Assembly (NCBI GenBank): GCA_965214435.1
Contig: OZ243960.1
Span: 2,542,001 to 2,606,000, forward strand
Reading direction: 5' to 3'
From: Rubrobacter_A sp965214435
GTDB lineage: Bacteria > Actinomycetota > Rubrobacteria > Rubrobacterales > Rubrobacteraceae
Length of the DNA: 64,000 nt
Shown here: positions 1-8,208 of the stretch, piece after piece
How the letters are laid out: each line of letters opens with the position of its first letter
Numbering within the stretch: the first letter of the stretch is position 1
Position numbers and translations under genes: made by a program
Notes under the pieces: generated by a model
The model's input: the letters and a program-made list of their open reading frames with translations, nothing else
Told to the model about the DNA's origin: nothing
The model's database searches: none

Positions 1-1698
1 GAGGCCCTCATCCAGCGCGGTTCAGCCTATACGAGCGCCGAGCTTCTTCGAGAGACCGGTGCCCGCAGGGAGACCTTGCGGGGACTCGCCCGGCGCGGAG
101 CCGTCAGGCTTGAGGAGCGACCGGAGCCGTCTCCGGTGTCCGCCACGCGCGGGACCGACGCGAAGTGGCGGGATCGATTTTCTACAGGCTCTTTGGGCAT
201 CGCGGCCCGGCGCGTGGTCGAGGAAAGAGGCGCGTGGGTGTGTAGGGCGCCGGCCGTTGAGTGGGCGGCGGCGGTTACGGAGCTCGCGGAGGCGGCTGCG
301 GGGCGGTGGGAGCAGACCCTTGTCCTTGCGCCCGAGATAGAGCAGGTCGAAAAGCTGGTCTCCCTCTTGCGGGACCGGCTGCCACCCGGTCTTACGGTCG
401 CCCCGTACCACAGTGGGCTCGGTAAAGGCCGGACGATGGTATACGACGCCGCCCGGGAAGGAGCGGTAGACGTGCTGGTCGGTACGCGGCCGGCGGTCTT
501 TACGCCGCTCGCCCGCCTCGGGACCGTGTGCGTGGTGGACGAACCGAACGAGGCCTACCGGGCCGCGCCCGGCTACGAAGGCGTCCCGATCCACGCGCGG
601 GACCTGGCACTGGAGCGCGGCCGGCAGCGAGGAGCCGGGGTATTGTTCCTCTCCACCGTACCTTCGGTAAATCTCTATGCACCAGCGCACGATATCCGGG
701 AGATTGAAAGCCGCGAGCCTGAACGGTGGCCGGCCGGTCGCATCATAGACATGAGGGGCACGGGCGCGATGTTGAGCCCGGACCTGATGAAAACCTGCCG
801 GGAGAACCTGGACGCCGGAGAGCGGACCGGGATCGTAGTAAACCGGCTCGGATACTCGAAGACGATCTCCTGTGCCCGGTGCGCGAGCGCTGTTTCGTGT
901 CCGATTTGCGGTAGACCCCTGGTCCTCCACGATGACGCCAGCAAGTCCGGCGGCAGCACCGCCTTCTGCACCGGTTGTGATTATCGGGAGCCAGCCCCCG
1001 GAGAGTGTCCGAGCTGCGGCTCCAGACGCCTCCTCACGACCGGTGTAACGGTCGGGCGCGTACGGAAGGAACTCTCCAGGTCGCTCGGTATACGCGTCGG
1101 GCTCCGGACCGCCGATGACCGCGAAAATGACTCGGCCGGGGTGGTGGTCGGTACCCCACGCTACATCCTTGCGGATAGCTGGAAGACGGTCGCCGTACCC
1201 GACGCCGACTCCCTGCTGTTCGCCGGAGATTTGGGGGCCGAAGAGCGCGCTTTCCGGCTGCTCTACGGGTGCGCCGGGACCTGCCGCCAACTGCTGGTCC
1301 AGACCCGCTCTCCGGAACATCCCGTTCTACAAGTTGCCCTGGAGGGTGACTACCCGGCCTTTGTCCGAGCGGAGCTTGAAAGACGCTGCTCCCTGGACTA
1401 TCCGCCTTACACCCACCTGGCCGTGATCGACTTTTCCGGCCCGGAGAACCGCGTTAAGGATGCGGTAGAATCCAGCCTAAAGTCGGCTCTCGACGCGGCC
1501 GTCGAGCTAACCGGACCCGCTCCCCGCGCCCGTTCTGGAGACCGACCTGCCTGGCGGGTGCTGCTCCGCTCCCGAGACCGGGCTGCCGTAGCCCGCGGCG
1601 CGGCCGCTTTCGCCCGGGAAGCGGCTCGCGGAAAGTCTGGTGATCGCGGTTTAGGAGGGCTGGACATACAAGTTTATATGGATCCCGAGGAGGTATAG
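1..1698 (+). CDS. priA: Primosomal protein N' (PriA), 5' end outside the window, helicase core degraded
   Basis: The frame is open from the first base, so 565 C-terminal residues are visible and the start lies upstream. The first visible residues look like the winged-helix segment of PriA, followed by the helicase-like region and a zinc module of four CxxC pairs (CARC, CPIC, CTGC, CPSC) at about visible residues 290-345. PriA normally restarts stalled forks by loading the replicative helicase. Here the Walker A loop (GxTGSGKT in active PriA) is not recognisable before the VLAPEIEQ segment, and the Walker B DEEH box reads VVDEPNEAY. Loss of helicase residues is known in actinobacterial PriA, so this is probably a structural loading factor. 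It is followed 4 bases later by def. Confidence 0.9.
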   Translation, partial: EALIQRGSAYTSAELLRETGARRETLRGLARRGAVRLEERPEPSPVSATRGTDAKWRDRFSTGSLGIAARRVVEERGAWVCRAPAVEWAAAVTELAEAAAGRWEQTLVLAPEIEQVEKLVSLLRDRLPPGLTVAPYHSGLGKGRTMVYDAAREGAVDVLVGTRPAVFTPLARLGTVCVVDEPNEAYRAAPGYEGVPIHARDLALERGRQRGAGVLFLSTVPSVNLYAPAHDIREIESREPERWPAGRIIDMRGTGAMLSPDLMKTCRENLDAGERTGIVVNRLGYSKTISCARCASAVSCPICGRPLVLHDDASKSGGSTAFCTGCDYREPAPGECPSCGSRRLLTTGVTVGRVRKELSRSLGIRVGLRTADDRENDSAGVVVGTPRYILADSWKTVAVPDADSLLFAGDLGAEERAFRLLYGCAGTCRQLLVQTRSPEHPVLQVALEGDYPAFVRAELERRCSLDYPPYTHLAVIDFSGPENRVKDAVESSLKSALDAAVELTGPAPRARSGDRPAWRVLLRSRDRAAVARGAAAFAREAARGKSGDRGLGGLDIQVYMDPEEV

Positions 1699-1702
1699 AA
1701 GC

Positions 1703-2197
1703 GTGTCACTCGAAATACGTACGTTTGGAGACCCGGTATTGAAATCCCGGGCCGCGACCGTAGAAGAGTTTGACGAGTCGCTCGAACGCCTCGCCGAAGA
1801 GATGCTACAAACCATGCGCGAACACGACGGGGTCGGCCTGGCAGCAACCCAGGTCGGTCGTCTTAAACGTGTCCTGGTCGCCGCCCTCGAAGACGAAGAG
1901 TACGTTATCGTCAACCCGACCATAGAACAAAAAATCGGAGACCCCGTACCCGACACCGAAGGCTGTCTCTCGATACCGGAGATCCAGGTCGAAGTCGAAC
2001 GCCCCACCAACGTTGTCGTCTCCGGCTTTGATACTACCGGCTCACCTATAACATTAGAAGCCGAAGGTCTGCTTGCACGCATAATACAGCATGAGGTGGA
2101 TCACCTGGACGGTATCCTGATCCTGGACCGTACGGACCGGGAGTCGCGCAAGGCGGCGATGCGGGCGTGGCGGGAGCGCCTGGTGGCTCAGAACTGA
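1703..2197 (+). CDS. def: Peptide deformylase
   Basis: This cytoplasmic metalloenzyme removes the formyl group from the N-terminal methionine of new proteins. All three family motifs are present: GVGLAATQVG, EGCLSIP with the metal-binding Cys, and QHEVDHLDG with the two His ligands and catalytic Glu. The 164 residues are a normal length for the family. It starts at GTG four bases after priA, behind the GAGGAGG-type Shine-Dalgarno within the priA 3' end. The priA-def-fmt order is the classical one, so formylation and deformylation of Met are co-expressed. Confidence 0.97.
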   Translation: MSLEIRTFGDPVLKSRAATVEEFDESLERLAEEMLQTMREHDGVGLAATQVGRLKRVLVAALEDEEYVIVNPTIEQKIGDPVPDTEGCLSIPEIQVEVERPTNVVVSGFDTTGSPITLEAEGLLARIIQHEVDHLDGILILDRTDRESRKAAMRAWRERLVAQN

Positions 2198-2217
2198 ACG
2201 TCGGGGCGTAGGCTACC

Positions 2218-3138
2218 TTGAACGTAACTTTTGCCGGGACGCCGGAATTCGCGGCGACCATCCTGCGCAGTCTGATTTCTTCGGAGCACGAAGTCGGGTT
2301 GGTCATCTCGCAGCCGGACGCCCGCCGGGGCCGGGGCCGCAAAACCGTCCCGACGCCCGTAGCCCGGCTGGCCGGAGAAGCGGGCTTGAATCTCAGCCAG
2401 CCGTCCCGGATAGAGGACGCTGTTGAGAAGATCTCCGGCACCGACGCGTTAGTAGTGGCGGCCTACGGCCAGATTCTCCGCCCGGCGGCGCTCTACGCGG
2501 CTCGCTATGGTGCGTGGAACGTCCACGCTTCCCTGCTGCCCGCCTACCGGGGAGCCGCGCCCGTAGAGCGTTCCCTGATGGCCGGGGAGCGAACATCCGG
2601 CGCTACCATAATAAAAATGGACCAGGGGCTCGACACCGGCGATATCGCCTTGCAAGAGAGCGTGCAAGTCCGTCCGAACATGACCGGCGGCGAACTTCTC
2701 CACGAACTGTCCGAGCTCGGGGGTAAAGCTATAGTAAAGGTACTAGGTCAAATCGAGACCGGGAATTTAACCTTGCGAGAGCAAGACGACGGAGAGGCTA
2801 CTTACGCGGCCAAGATATCACCGGACGAACGTTTTATATATTGGGAGCGGAAAGCTACCGGGGTCCACGATCTCATCCGGGCGCTATCGCCGCATATTGG
2901 GGCCCGCGCGGTACACCCGGAGATCGAAGGTCCGGTAAAGATTTTAGCCTCGCGCGTCCTGGCAAACGGCTCGGCCGGACTTCGACCCGGGGAGATCTCC
3001 GCTGCAAACGGAAAGATTATCGTGGGGTGCGGCGTGGGCGGCATCGAGGTGCTCCGACTACAAGCACCGGGAACAAAGGTGCTGGACGCGCCGGATTTCC
3101 TGAGGGGACGGTCTCTGATGGGAGCCTTTCAGGTCTAG
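2218..3138 (+). CDS. fmt: Methionyl-tRNA formyltransferase
   Basis: Transfers a formyl group from 10-formyltetrahydrofolate to initiator Met-tRNA. The N-terminal Rossmann-like formyltransferase domain starts MNVTFAGTPEFA and carries the hallmark HASLLPAYRGAAP loop, with the catalytic Asn/His/Asp arrangement (NVHASLLP, then DTGDI). The C-terminal OB-like tRNA-binding domain follows, giving the usual length of 306 residues. The TTG start lies 20 bases after def. It is probably transcribed with def. About 157 non-coding bases follow before the next gene. Confidence 0.97.
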   Translation: MNVTFAGTPEFAATILRSLISSEHEVGLVISQPDARRGRGRKTVPTPVARLAGEAGLNLSQPSRIEDAVEKISGTDALVVAAYGQILRPAALYAARYGAWNVHASLLPAYRGAAPVERSLMAGERTSGATIIKMDQGLDTGDIALQESVQVRPNMTGGELLHELSELGGKAIVKVLGQIETGNLTLREQDDGEATYAAKISPDERFIYWERKATGVHDLIRALSPHIGARAVHPEIEGPVKILASRVLANGSAGLRPGEISAANGKIIVGCGVGGIEVLRLQAPGTKVLDAPDFLRGRSLMGAFQV

Positions 3139-3216
3139 AAAGGGTTTACCGGGAGGCTTCGCTGACCTCTAGAATGTCCAGCTACCGACGCTGGCGAAAA
3201 TACAGAGTAACAATGC

Positions 3217-3222
3217 TAGAAT
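3217..3222 (+). promoter_or_regulatory. Possible -10 element upstream of the NeuD-like/pilus block
   Basis: The 157-base gap between fmt and the acyltransferase holds two copies of TAGAAT (3170-3175 and 3217-3222), which match the sigma-A -10 consensus at 5 of 6 positions. Neither has a convincing -35 at 17 bases, and no FliA/WhiG-type GCCGATAA is visible. This is a weak candidate promoter for the genes from 3296 onward. Confidence 0.25.
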
Positions 3223-3295
3223 GCGTGCCGCAGAAGGGATAGGCGTGTTGGAACAGAGCCGGTAGGAGATAGAGATAAGAGAGCCAGAGACAAGA

Positions 3296-3940
3296 GTGAA
3301 TGCACCTCAACCAGAAGTTGAGATGCAGGAGTTAGCTCTCGAAGGCATCTTCAGGATCGCGGTCGTCGGCGCTGGCGGGTACGGCCGGGTGGCGCTTGAT
3401 GTGCTGATTGCGGCGGGCTTTGAGGACTATGTGATCGGCTTTTACGACGACGCGCACGCGGTACTGCCGGGGTCCGTGAGAGGGTTTCCGGTGCTCGGGG
3501 ACATCGGGATGCTCAAGAGTATGCTCTCGGTCGAGTCAGTATTCTGTATAGTCGCGATCACGGACAACACGGCGCGGTTGCAGGTGGCGAACTCTATCAG
3601 GGGACTTGGCGGTCGTTTTGCAACTGCCGTACACCCGATGGCGTACGTCTCGATGGAGGCTACGGTCGGCGACGGGTCGGTGCTCGGGGCGGGGGCTGTT
3701 ATACAGCCGGACGCGGCGCTCGGCAGCCACTGCCACGTCGGAGCCCACGTCGTGGTCGACCGGGACGCGATGGTCGGGGCCGGGGTGTGGTTGTCTTCGG
3801 GGGCTGTTGTAGGTCCGGGGGCGAGCCTCGGGGCCCGGGTGGTCGTCGGGCCGAACGCCAGCGTAGGCCGCAAAGCCGCCGTAGACCGGGATGTAGAGGT
3901 TGCGGCACTAGAGCACGTAGCTCCGGAGACGGACCGCTGA
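3296..3940 (+). CDS. NeuD/PglD-family sugar acyltransferase, left-handed beta-helix
   Basis: A 214-residue protein of the NeuD/PglD type. It has an N-terminal Rossmann-like PglD_N domain (IAVVGAGGYGRVALDVL at about residues 19-35), followed by hexapeptide repeats from about residue 115 to the end, which form a left-handed parallel beta-helix that binds acetyl- or acyl-CoA. Family members O- or N-acylate nucleotide sugars for surface glycans. The GTG start is preceded by purine-rich sequence. It sits directly before a prepilin peptidase and overlaps it by 4 bases, so a role in decorating pilin or another surface polymer is possible, but that is inferred from position only. Confidence 0.8.
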   Translation: MNAPQPEVEMQELALEGIFRIAVVGAGGYGRVALDVLIAAGFEDYVIGFYDDAHAVLPGSVRGFPVLGDIGMLKSMLSVESVFCIVAITDNTARLQVANSIRGLGGRFATAVHPMAYVSMEATVGDGSVLGAGAVIQPDAALGSHCHVGAHVVVDRDAMVGAGVWLSSGAVVGPGASLGARVVVGPNASVGRKAAVDRDVEVAALEHVAPETDR

Positions 3941-4692
3941 TCTGGCTTTCCGCCATACTGTTTGTCTTCGGGTTGGTGATAGGGAGCTTTCTGAACGTCG
4001 TCATACACCGGGTTCCACTCCGCCAGTCGATAGTCTGGCCGGCGTCCCGGTGCCCGGAGTGCGGTACGGCCATCCGGTCCCAGGACAACGTACCGGTGTT
4101 GTCGTACCTCTTTCTGCGGGGAAAGTGCCGGAGTTGTAAGCAGAGCATATCGGTTCGCTACCCGCTGGTCGAGCTGGGTACGGGACTGCTTTTCGGGGCG
4201 GCGGGCTTGCGATTCGGGTTTAGTTTGGAGCTAGTTCTCGCGCTGGTCTTGATACCGGTTCTCGTGGCCCTCGCCGGGACCGACCTCGAGCACCGGCTGC
4301 TACCGAACGTTATCGTCGGACCCGCGGCCGTGGCCGGGCTCGGGCTGTTTATCGCGGTAAACCCGGCCGCCTGGTGGCTGCCGGTCGCGGGGGCTCTCAC
4401 TGTCGGCGGCGGGCTCTTTGCGCTCGTTCTGGCTTATCCGGGTGGGATGGGGATGGGAGACGTAAAGATGGGAGCGATGCTCGGTGCCTTTCTCGGTTTC
4501 TACGCGGCGCTCGCCGTTTTTATCGGGGCTTTTGTCGGCGCTCTGGTCAGCGGGGTACTGATGCTGAGCGGTCGTATAGGGCGCCGGAGCGCTATACCGT
4601 TTGGGGTATTTATGGCGCTTGGCGGGCTCTTCACCCTTTTCCTGGGCCGTGAAGTCTGGGGGCTGTACCTGAGCGTGTTCGGAGGAGCTTAG
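3937..4692 (+). CDS. pilD: Type IV prepilin peptidase / N-methyltransferase (A24 family), probable CTG start
   Basis: A polytopic membrane aspartic protease that cleaves the leader of type IV prepilins and methylates the new N-terminus. The N-terminal helix carries GSFLNVVIHRVP. The zinc tetrad is CPEC...CRSC at residues 39-67, the first catalytic Asp lies in GTDLEHRLLPN, and the second lies in the GxGD motif GMGMGDVKM. No ATG, GTG or TTG fits: TTG and GTG at about 3973-3978 fall inside the first helix, and the only earlier in-frame GTG (3787) lies deep in the upstream gene. CTG at 3937 overlaps the upstream TGA as CTGA, has GGAG about 10 bases upstream, and gives an N-terminus of normal family length (251 residues). 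Confidence 0.9.
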   Translation: MIWLSAILFVFGLVIGSFLNVVIHRVPLRQSIVWPASRCPECGTAIRSQDNVPVLSYLFLRGKCRSCKQSISVRYPLVELGTGLLFGAAGLRFGFSLELVLALVLIPVLVALAGTDLEHRLLPNVIVGPAAVAGLGLFIAVNPAAWWLPVAGALTVGGGLFALVLAYPGGMGMGDVKMGAMLGAFLGFYAALAVFIGAFVGALVSGVLMLSGRIGRRSAIPFGVFMALGGLFTLFLGREVWGLYLSVFGGA

Positions 4693-4695
4693 AGT

Positions 4696-5832
4696 TTGGG
4701 AAGGTTCAGGAGGCAATCGGCGGTCGGGATAGATATAGACCGGGGCGCCATCAAGGCTGTCCAGATAACGCCGGGTGGCGGGGGACACACCTTGCAACAC
4801 GTCGGGTACCGGAGGCTACCGCCGGGAGTGGTGACCGACGGGGAGGTCGCCGACCACGACCTTCTGGCCTCGGAGCTTGGGGAGTTCTGGTCCTCGCACT
4901 CGTTCAAGGGCAAGACGGTCTTTCTGGGGCTCTCGAATCAGAAAGTCGTGGTGCGGTTTCTCGACTTCCCGCGCATGAGCCAGGAAGATCTAAAAAGCGC
5001 TATAGGTTTCGAGGCGCAGGATCACATCCCGATGCCGATGGACGAAGCCGTTATGGATTACGTTGTCCTGGGACCTCAGGAAGAAGGCTCGGACCTCGAC
5101 CGTATCCTCATAGTCGCTGCCCAGCGGGAGATGATTTCCCGTTACACCTCGGTGGTGCGGTCCGCCGGGCTCCGGCCCGGAGGCATCGACGTAAAGGCGC
5201 TCTCGCTGGTGCGCTCGACGCTTCCGCGGGAACTTTCCGGAGACGACGGGGCGGTGCTACTCCTCGACATAGGCTCCGAGTTGACCAACCTGACCGTCAC
5301 CCAGGGCGCGACCCCGACGCTTACCCGGTTTATCCCGGGCGGCTCAAACTTTCTGGCCCAATCGGTCGCCGACGCTACCGACCTCTCCGAAGAAGAAGCC
5401 GAGCAGCAGTTGGTAAACGCCCGGGTCGGCCTCGGAAGCAACCCGCCACCGGAGGCTCCACCCGAAGAGGACGGTGAGGAGACGAGCGAGACCGCCGAAA
5501 CTCAGGAGATACTGGACCCGGCGATGCGCTACGACTACCGGCGCGGCCTCGAAGAGGCGGTGCAAACGCTGGCCGAAGACGTGCAGCGGTCTATCGAGTA
5601 TCACTACTCGCAGCCGGAGTCTAAAGACATCTCGCAGGTCGTCGTCTCGGGAGAAGGCGCTCTGGTGTTCGGGATCGACGGGTATCTCGGAGAGTTGCTC
5701 GGCGTGCCGGTCGCTCGGGGCCGGCCGCTGCAGAGCGTAACGTCCAACAAGTCAAACGTCTCGGACGAGCAGCTACAAGCCATGGAGCCGGTCCTCGCGG
5801 TAGCGTTCGGGGTAGCGGTGGAGGGCTCTTGA
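4696..5832 (+). CDS. pilM: Type IV pilus assembly protein PilM
   Basis: An actin-like (FtsA/MreB fold) cytoplasmic protein that binds the N-terminal tail of PilN and links the inner-membrane alignment complex to the pilus motor. The first nucleotide-binding segment reads VGIDIDRGAIKAVQI at about residues 10-24. The LLLDIGSELTNL phosphate-2 segment and later VVSGEGA are also family-typical. At 378 residues it is slightly long because of an acidic Glu/Pro-rich insertion around residues 250-275. It starts at TTG 3 bases after the prepilin peptidase and overlaps pilN by 4 bases (TTGA). Confidence 0.93.
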   Translation: MGRFRRQSAVGIDIDRGAIKAVQITPGGGGHTLQHVGYRRLPPGVVTDGEVADHDLLASELGEFWSSHSFKGKTVFLGLSNQKVVVRFLDFPRMSQEDLKSAIGFEAQDHIPMPMDEAVMDYVVLGPQEEGSDLDRILIVAAQREMISRYTSVVRSAGLRPGGIDVKALSLVRSTLPRELSGDDGAVLLLDIGSELTNLTVTQGATPTLTRFIPGGSNFLAQSVADATDLSEEEAEQQLVNARVGLGSNPPPEAPPEEDGEETSETAETQEILDPAMRYDYRRGLEEAVQTLAEDVQRSIEYHYSQPESKDISQVVVSGEGALVFGIDGYLGELLGVPVARGRPLQSVTSNKSNVSDEQLQAMEPVLAVAFGVAVEGS

Positions 5833-6590
5833 GGCGGATAAACCTCGTCCCCCCCGAGGAACGCCGGCGGGGAGGCGGTATACAGGCGCCCGGCGGCTTG
5901 CTAGGTCTGCTCCTGGTCTCCGGCGCCGTGGTAGTGGTTCTGATGGTCGGGTTGTATCTGTACAACTTGATACAACTCAACAACGTCGAGGACGAGATAG
6001 CGGACCTCGACACTCAAATATCCCAGCAGAACCAGCGTCTCGCGGAACTGAGCCCGTTTAGAGACCTTGAAGACCGCCTGCAGGCTATAAAACCGATAGC
6101 CGACGGTATAGTCCGGACCCGCTTTCCGTGGGACGAGTTCCTCCGGGGTCTTACGTTCGTTATACCGGAGTCGACCACCCTTGACAGCTTTACCGGCGAA
6201 GCCGCCCCGGTCAGCGTGGACGCCGCACCCGGAGAGACGCTGGCGCCCGGGACCATCACGTTCACCGGCGTCGCCCTGCCACAGTACCGCAACGTGGCGG
6301 ACTTCGTGGTACAGATGAACAACCTGAGGTTCCTAAACGACTCTAATCTGAGCTCCGCGGAACTCGACCGGGACACCTTTGCAGAGCCCGCCATCAACTT
6401 CGAGGTTCTATCACAGCTCGTCACCCGCGTCGGTGAGACCGGTATAGACGCTCTACTAGACGGCGGCGGTCAGGACTCTACCGGTGGATCCTCCGAGGAA
6501 CCTTCTGGAGAGCCTTCCGGGGAACCGACTGTAGAGCCTGGAGGAGGTACCACCGGTGGCTCCGGGGGTCCGGCGGGGGTGATGCCGTAG
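5829..6590 (+). CDS. pilN: Type IV pilus assembly protein PilN
   Basis: A bitopic inner-membrane protein. The N-terminus MRRINLVPPEER is the PilN signature INLLP-type peptide that docks into PilM. One transmembrane helix follows at about residues 28-50, then a periplasmic coiled coil and a ferredoxin-like domain. The C-terminal 35 residues form a Gly/Ser/Glu/Pro-rich tail (repeats of EPSGEPSGEPT type), which is not part of the normal family. The TTG start overlaps the pilM stop as TTGA. The stop codon region overlaps the GTG of pilO. At 253 residues it is longer than usual only because of the tail. Confidence 0.92.
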   Translation: MRRINLVPPEERRRGGGIQAPGGLLGLLLVSGAVVVVLMVGLYLYNLIQLNNVEDEIADLDTQISQQNQRLAELSPFRDLEDRLQAIKPIADGIVRTRFPWDEFLRGLTFVIPESTTLDSFTGEAAPVSVDAAPGETLAPGTITFTGVALPQYRNVADFVVQMNNLRFLNDSNLSSAELDRDTFAEPAINFEVLSQLVTRVGETGIDALLDGGGQDSTGGSSEEPSGEPSGEPTVEPGGGTTGGSGGPAGVMP

Positions 6591-7258
6591 TGGGCAACAA
6601 CGAGCGTAACACTCTGATACTGGTCGGCCTCATCATCGTAGTCCTGATCGTCGGCTACTACTTCCTGCTTTTTAGTCCGCAACGGCAGGAGATCTCCGAG
6701 CGCCGGGAGGAGAGATCCACTAAAGAATCCCAACTCCAACAACTCCAGCAGGAGGTGGCGAACCTCGAAGACTTGCAGGCCCGAGCCCCGGATATCGAGC
6801 GCCAACTTCTCCAACTCGGGGAGTTGATCCCGGACAACCCCGAGATACCTACCCTCGTGGTCCAGCTACAACAGATAGCGGCCGCCGCGAACGTTACCCA
6901 GGTCTCCATACAGCCCGAAGACCCTCAACCACCGGCCGAAGGTGGTGATTTTACGGTCATACCGGTTACAATGTCTTTTGAAGGCACTTACGGTGAACTG
7001 CAAAACTTTCTGCTCCGACTGCAAAACCTGGCCCGGCTCGTGACCGTAAGCGGGCTGACCTACGGGGAAGTCGAGCAGCAGGGGGAAGAGACTACCGGCG
7101 GACAGGAAAACGTGGAGAACCTGTTACAGATTGAAGTTGTAGCTGAAGTTTACGCTCAGCCTTCGGGGAGCGCCACACCAAGTGCTACGCCAGCGGCTGC
7201 GGGTCCTCCGGCGTCACCGGGTGGCGGGGGAGAGACCACGAGTGGCGGGGGAGGCTAG
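6590..7258 (+). CDS. pilO: Type IV pilus assembly protein PilO
   Basis: A bitopic membrane protein that heterodimerises with PilN. It has a short cytoplasmic head, a transmembrane helix at about residues 9-27, a coiled coil at about 32-75, and a periplasmic ferredoxin-like domain. It ends in a Ser/Ala/Pro/Gly-rich tail like that of PilN. The GTG start overlaps the pilN TAG by one base. The length is 222 residues. Assignment rests on position after pilM-pilN and on the architecture, since PilO sequences diverge strongly. Confidence 0.88.
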   Translation: MGNNERNTLILVGLIIVVLIVGYYFLLFSPQRQEISERREERSTKESQLQQLQQEVANLEDLQARAPDIERQLLQLGELIPDNPEIPTLVVQLQQIAAAANVTQVSIQPEDPQPPAEGGDFTVIPVTMSFEGTYGELQNFLLRLQNLARLVTVSGLTYGEVEQQGEETTGGQENVENLLQIEVVAEVYAQPSGSATPSATPAAAGPPASPGGGGETTSGGGG

Positions 7259-7262
7259 GCGG

Positions 7263-8099
7263 GTGCTAGACAGGCTGCGCGGGGCTTTAGCTCCCTTGCG
7301 GGAAAACAAGATCTTACCGATATTGCTAGTCTTGGTGGCGGTCGCTATATTCGCCTGGATCTTCTCAAGCTTCTTTCTTGGTGGACCGGGCGAGGAGTCG
7401 GTCTCTAACCAGTCGGCGACAACCTCGCCCGAGGTCGCCCAACAAGAAGGAGAAACTACTTCCCAGGCCCAAAGCTCTAACGGTACGACCTCCGGCAGTG
7501 AGATCTCCGGCAACGGAAGCTCCGGCTCGCAATCTCAAGACTCCGAAGCGGGTGCCCAGGAAGACGCCGAGTCTTACGCCGCATATGAGAGTAAAGACCC
7601 TTTCCGGCCACTCCTCGCGGAAGCCAGCGCGGACGACGGAGGAGGTGGCTCCGGCGGCGACGGTGGGTCCTCCTCAGGCAACGGCGGTGGCGGACAAGCT
7701 TCCAATGGTGATGGCTCTGGCGGCTCCGCTTCTGGTAGCAGCGGCTCAGGTGACAGTGGTGACTCTTCCGCGGGAGAAAGCTCCGGCGGGGGCGACTCAG
7801 ACGGCTCTAGCGGTTTCTCCGGTAGCCAGGGGAGTAACTCCGGTGACGATTTCTCTAGCGACGGTTCGGAGGACTTCGCGGGTAGTGACTCCGGCGACGG
7901 CTCCAGCATCCTCGACGACGACCTCGGCGGTGTCGACGGCAGCAATTCAAACTCAGATAGTTCCGGTTCGGGAGGTGCTGGGTCCGGTGGCGGAGCCGGC
8001 GGGGCAAACCCTGGCGGTAGTACGTCCGGGGGAACGGGGCGACAGACCGGTGACGGGCTTTTCAACAGTGGTGGGGACCTCCCATCGAGAGACCGGTAG
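7263..8099 (+). CDS. Ser/Gly/Asp-rich single-pass membrane protein of the pilus operon with a PilP-like motif
   Basis: A 278-residue protein chosen to start at GTG 7263, four bases after the pilO stop. An N-terminal basic stretch precedes one transmembrane helix (about residues 16-38). A long low-complexity extracytoplasmic part follows, dominated by Ser, Gly, Asp and Asn, interrupted by the island YESKDPFRPLL at about residues 110-120. The xDPFxPL island resembles the conserved RDPF motif of PilP, the lipoprotein that normally follows pilO. It is therefore a candidate functional counterpart of PilP with a disordered body. That is inference, and no folded PilP domain is visible. No family assignment is possible from sequence alone. 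Confidence 0.6.
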   Translation: MLDRLRGALAPLRENKILPILLVLVAVAIFAWIFSSFFLGGPGEESVSNQSATTSPEVAQQEGETTSQAQSSNGTTSGSEISGNGSSGSQSQDSEAGAQEDAESYAAYESKDPFRPLLAEASADDGGGGSGGDGGSSSGNGGGGQASNGDGSGGSASGSSGSGDSGDSSAGESSGGGDSDGSSGFSGSQGSNSGDDFSSDGSEDFAGSDSGDGSSILDDDLGGVDGSNSNSDSSGSGGAGSGGGAGGANPGGSTSGGTGRQTGDGLFNSGGDLPSRDR

Positions 8100-8208
8100 T
8101 TTCTACCGCCGCCGCGGTGGTTTATATTCTCTGGTATAAGGTTTGAGACGGCGTCCCGGCCTCCGAGTTCGGGTTACCGGTTTCGGTGGTTCCAGAGAAA
8201 GGGTTTGA

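Noticed and set aside
22..1320. A 432-residue open frame antisense to priA
   Set aside because: It lies on the strand opposite a conserved gene, is Arg/Gly/Pro-rich and has no recognisable motif; typical shadow frame in GC-rich DNA.
2070..2200. Possible further skew switch in def at an ATAATAC
   Set aside because: Right-hand G-richness lasts only about 100 bases and returns to balance in fmt; too weak to claim.
7378..8139. A second 253-residue frame over the Ser/Gly-rich pilus gene
   Set aside because: Consequence of the repetitive codons; no transmembrane helix or motif and no ribosome site.
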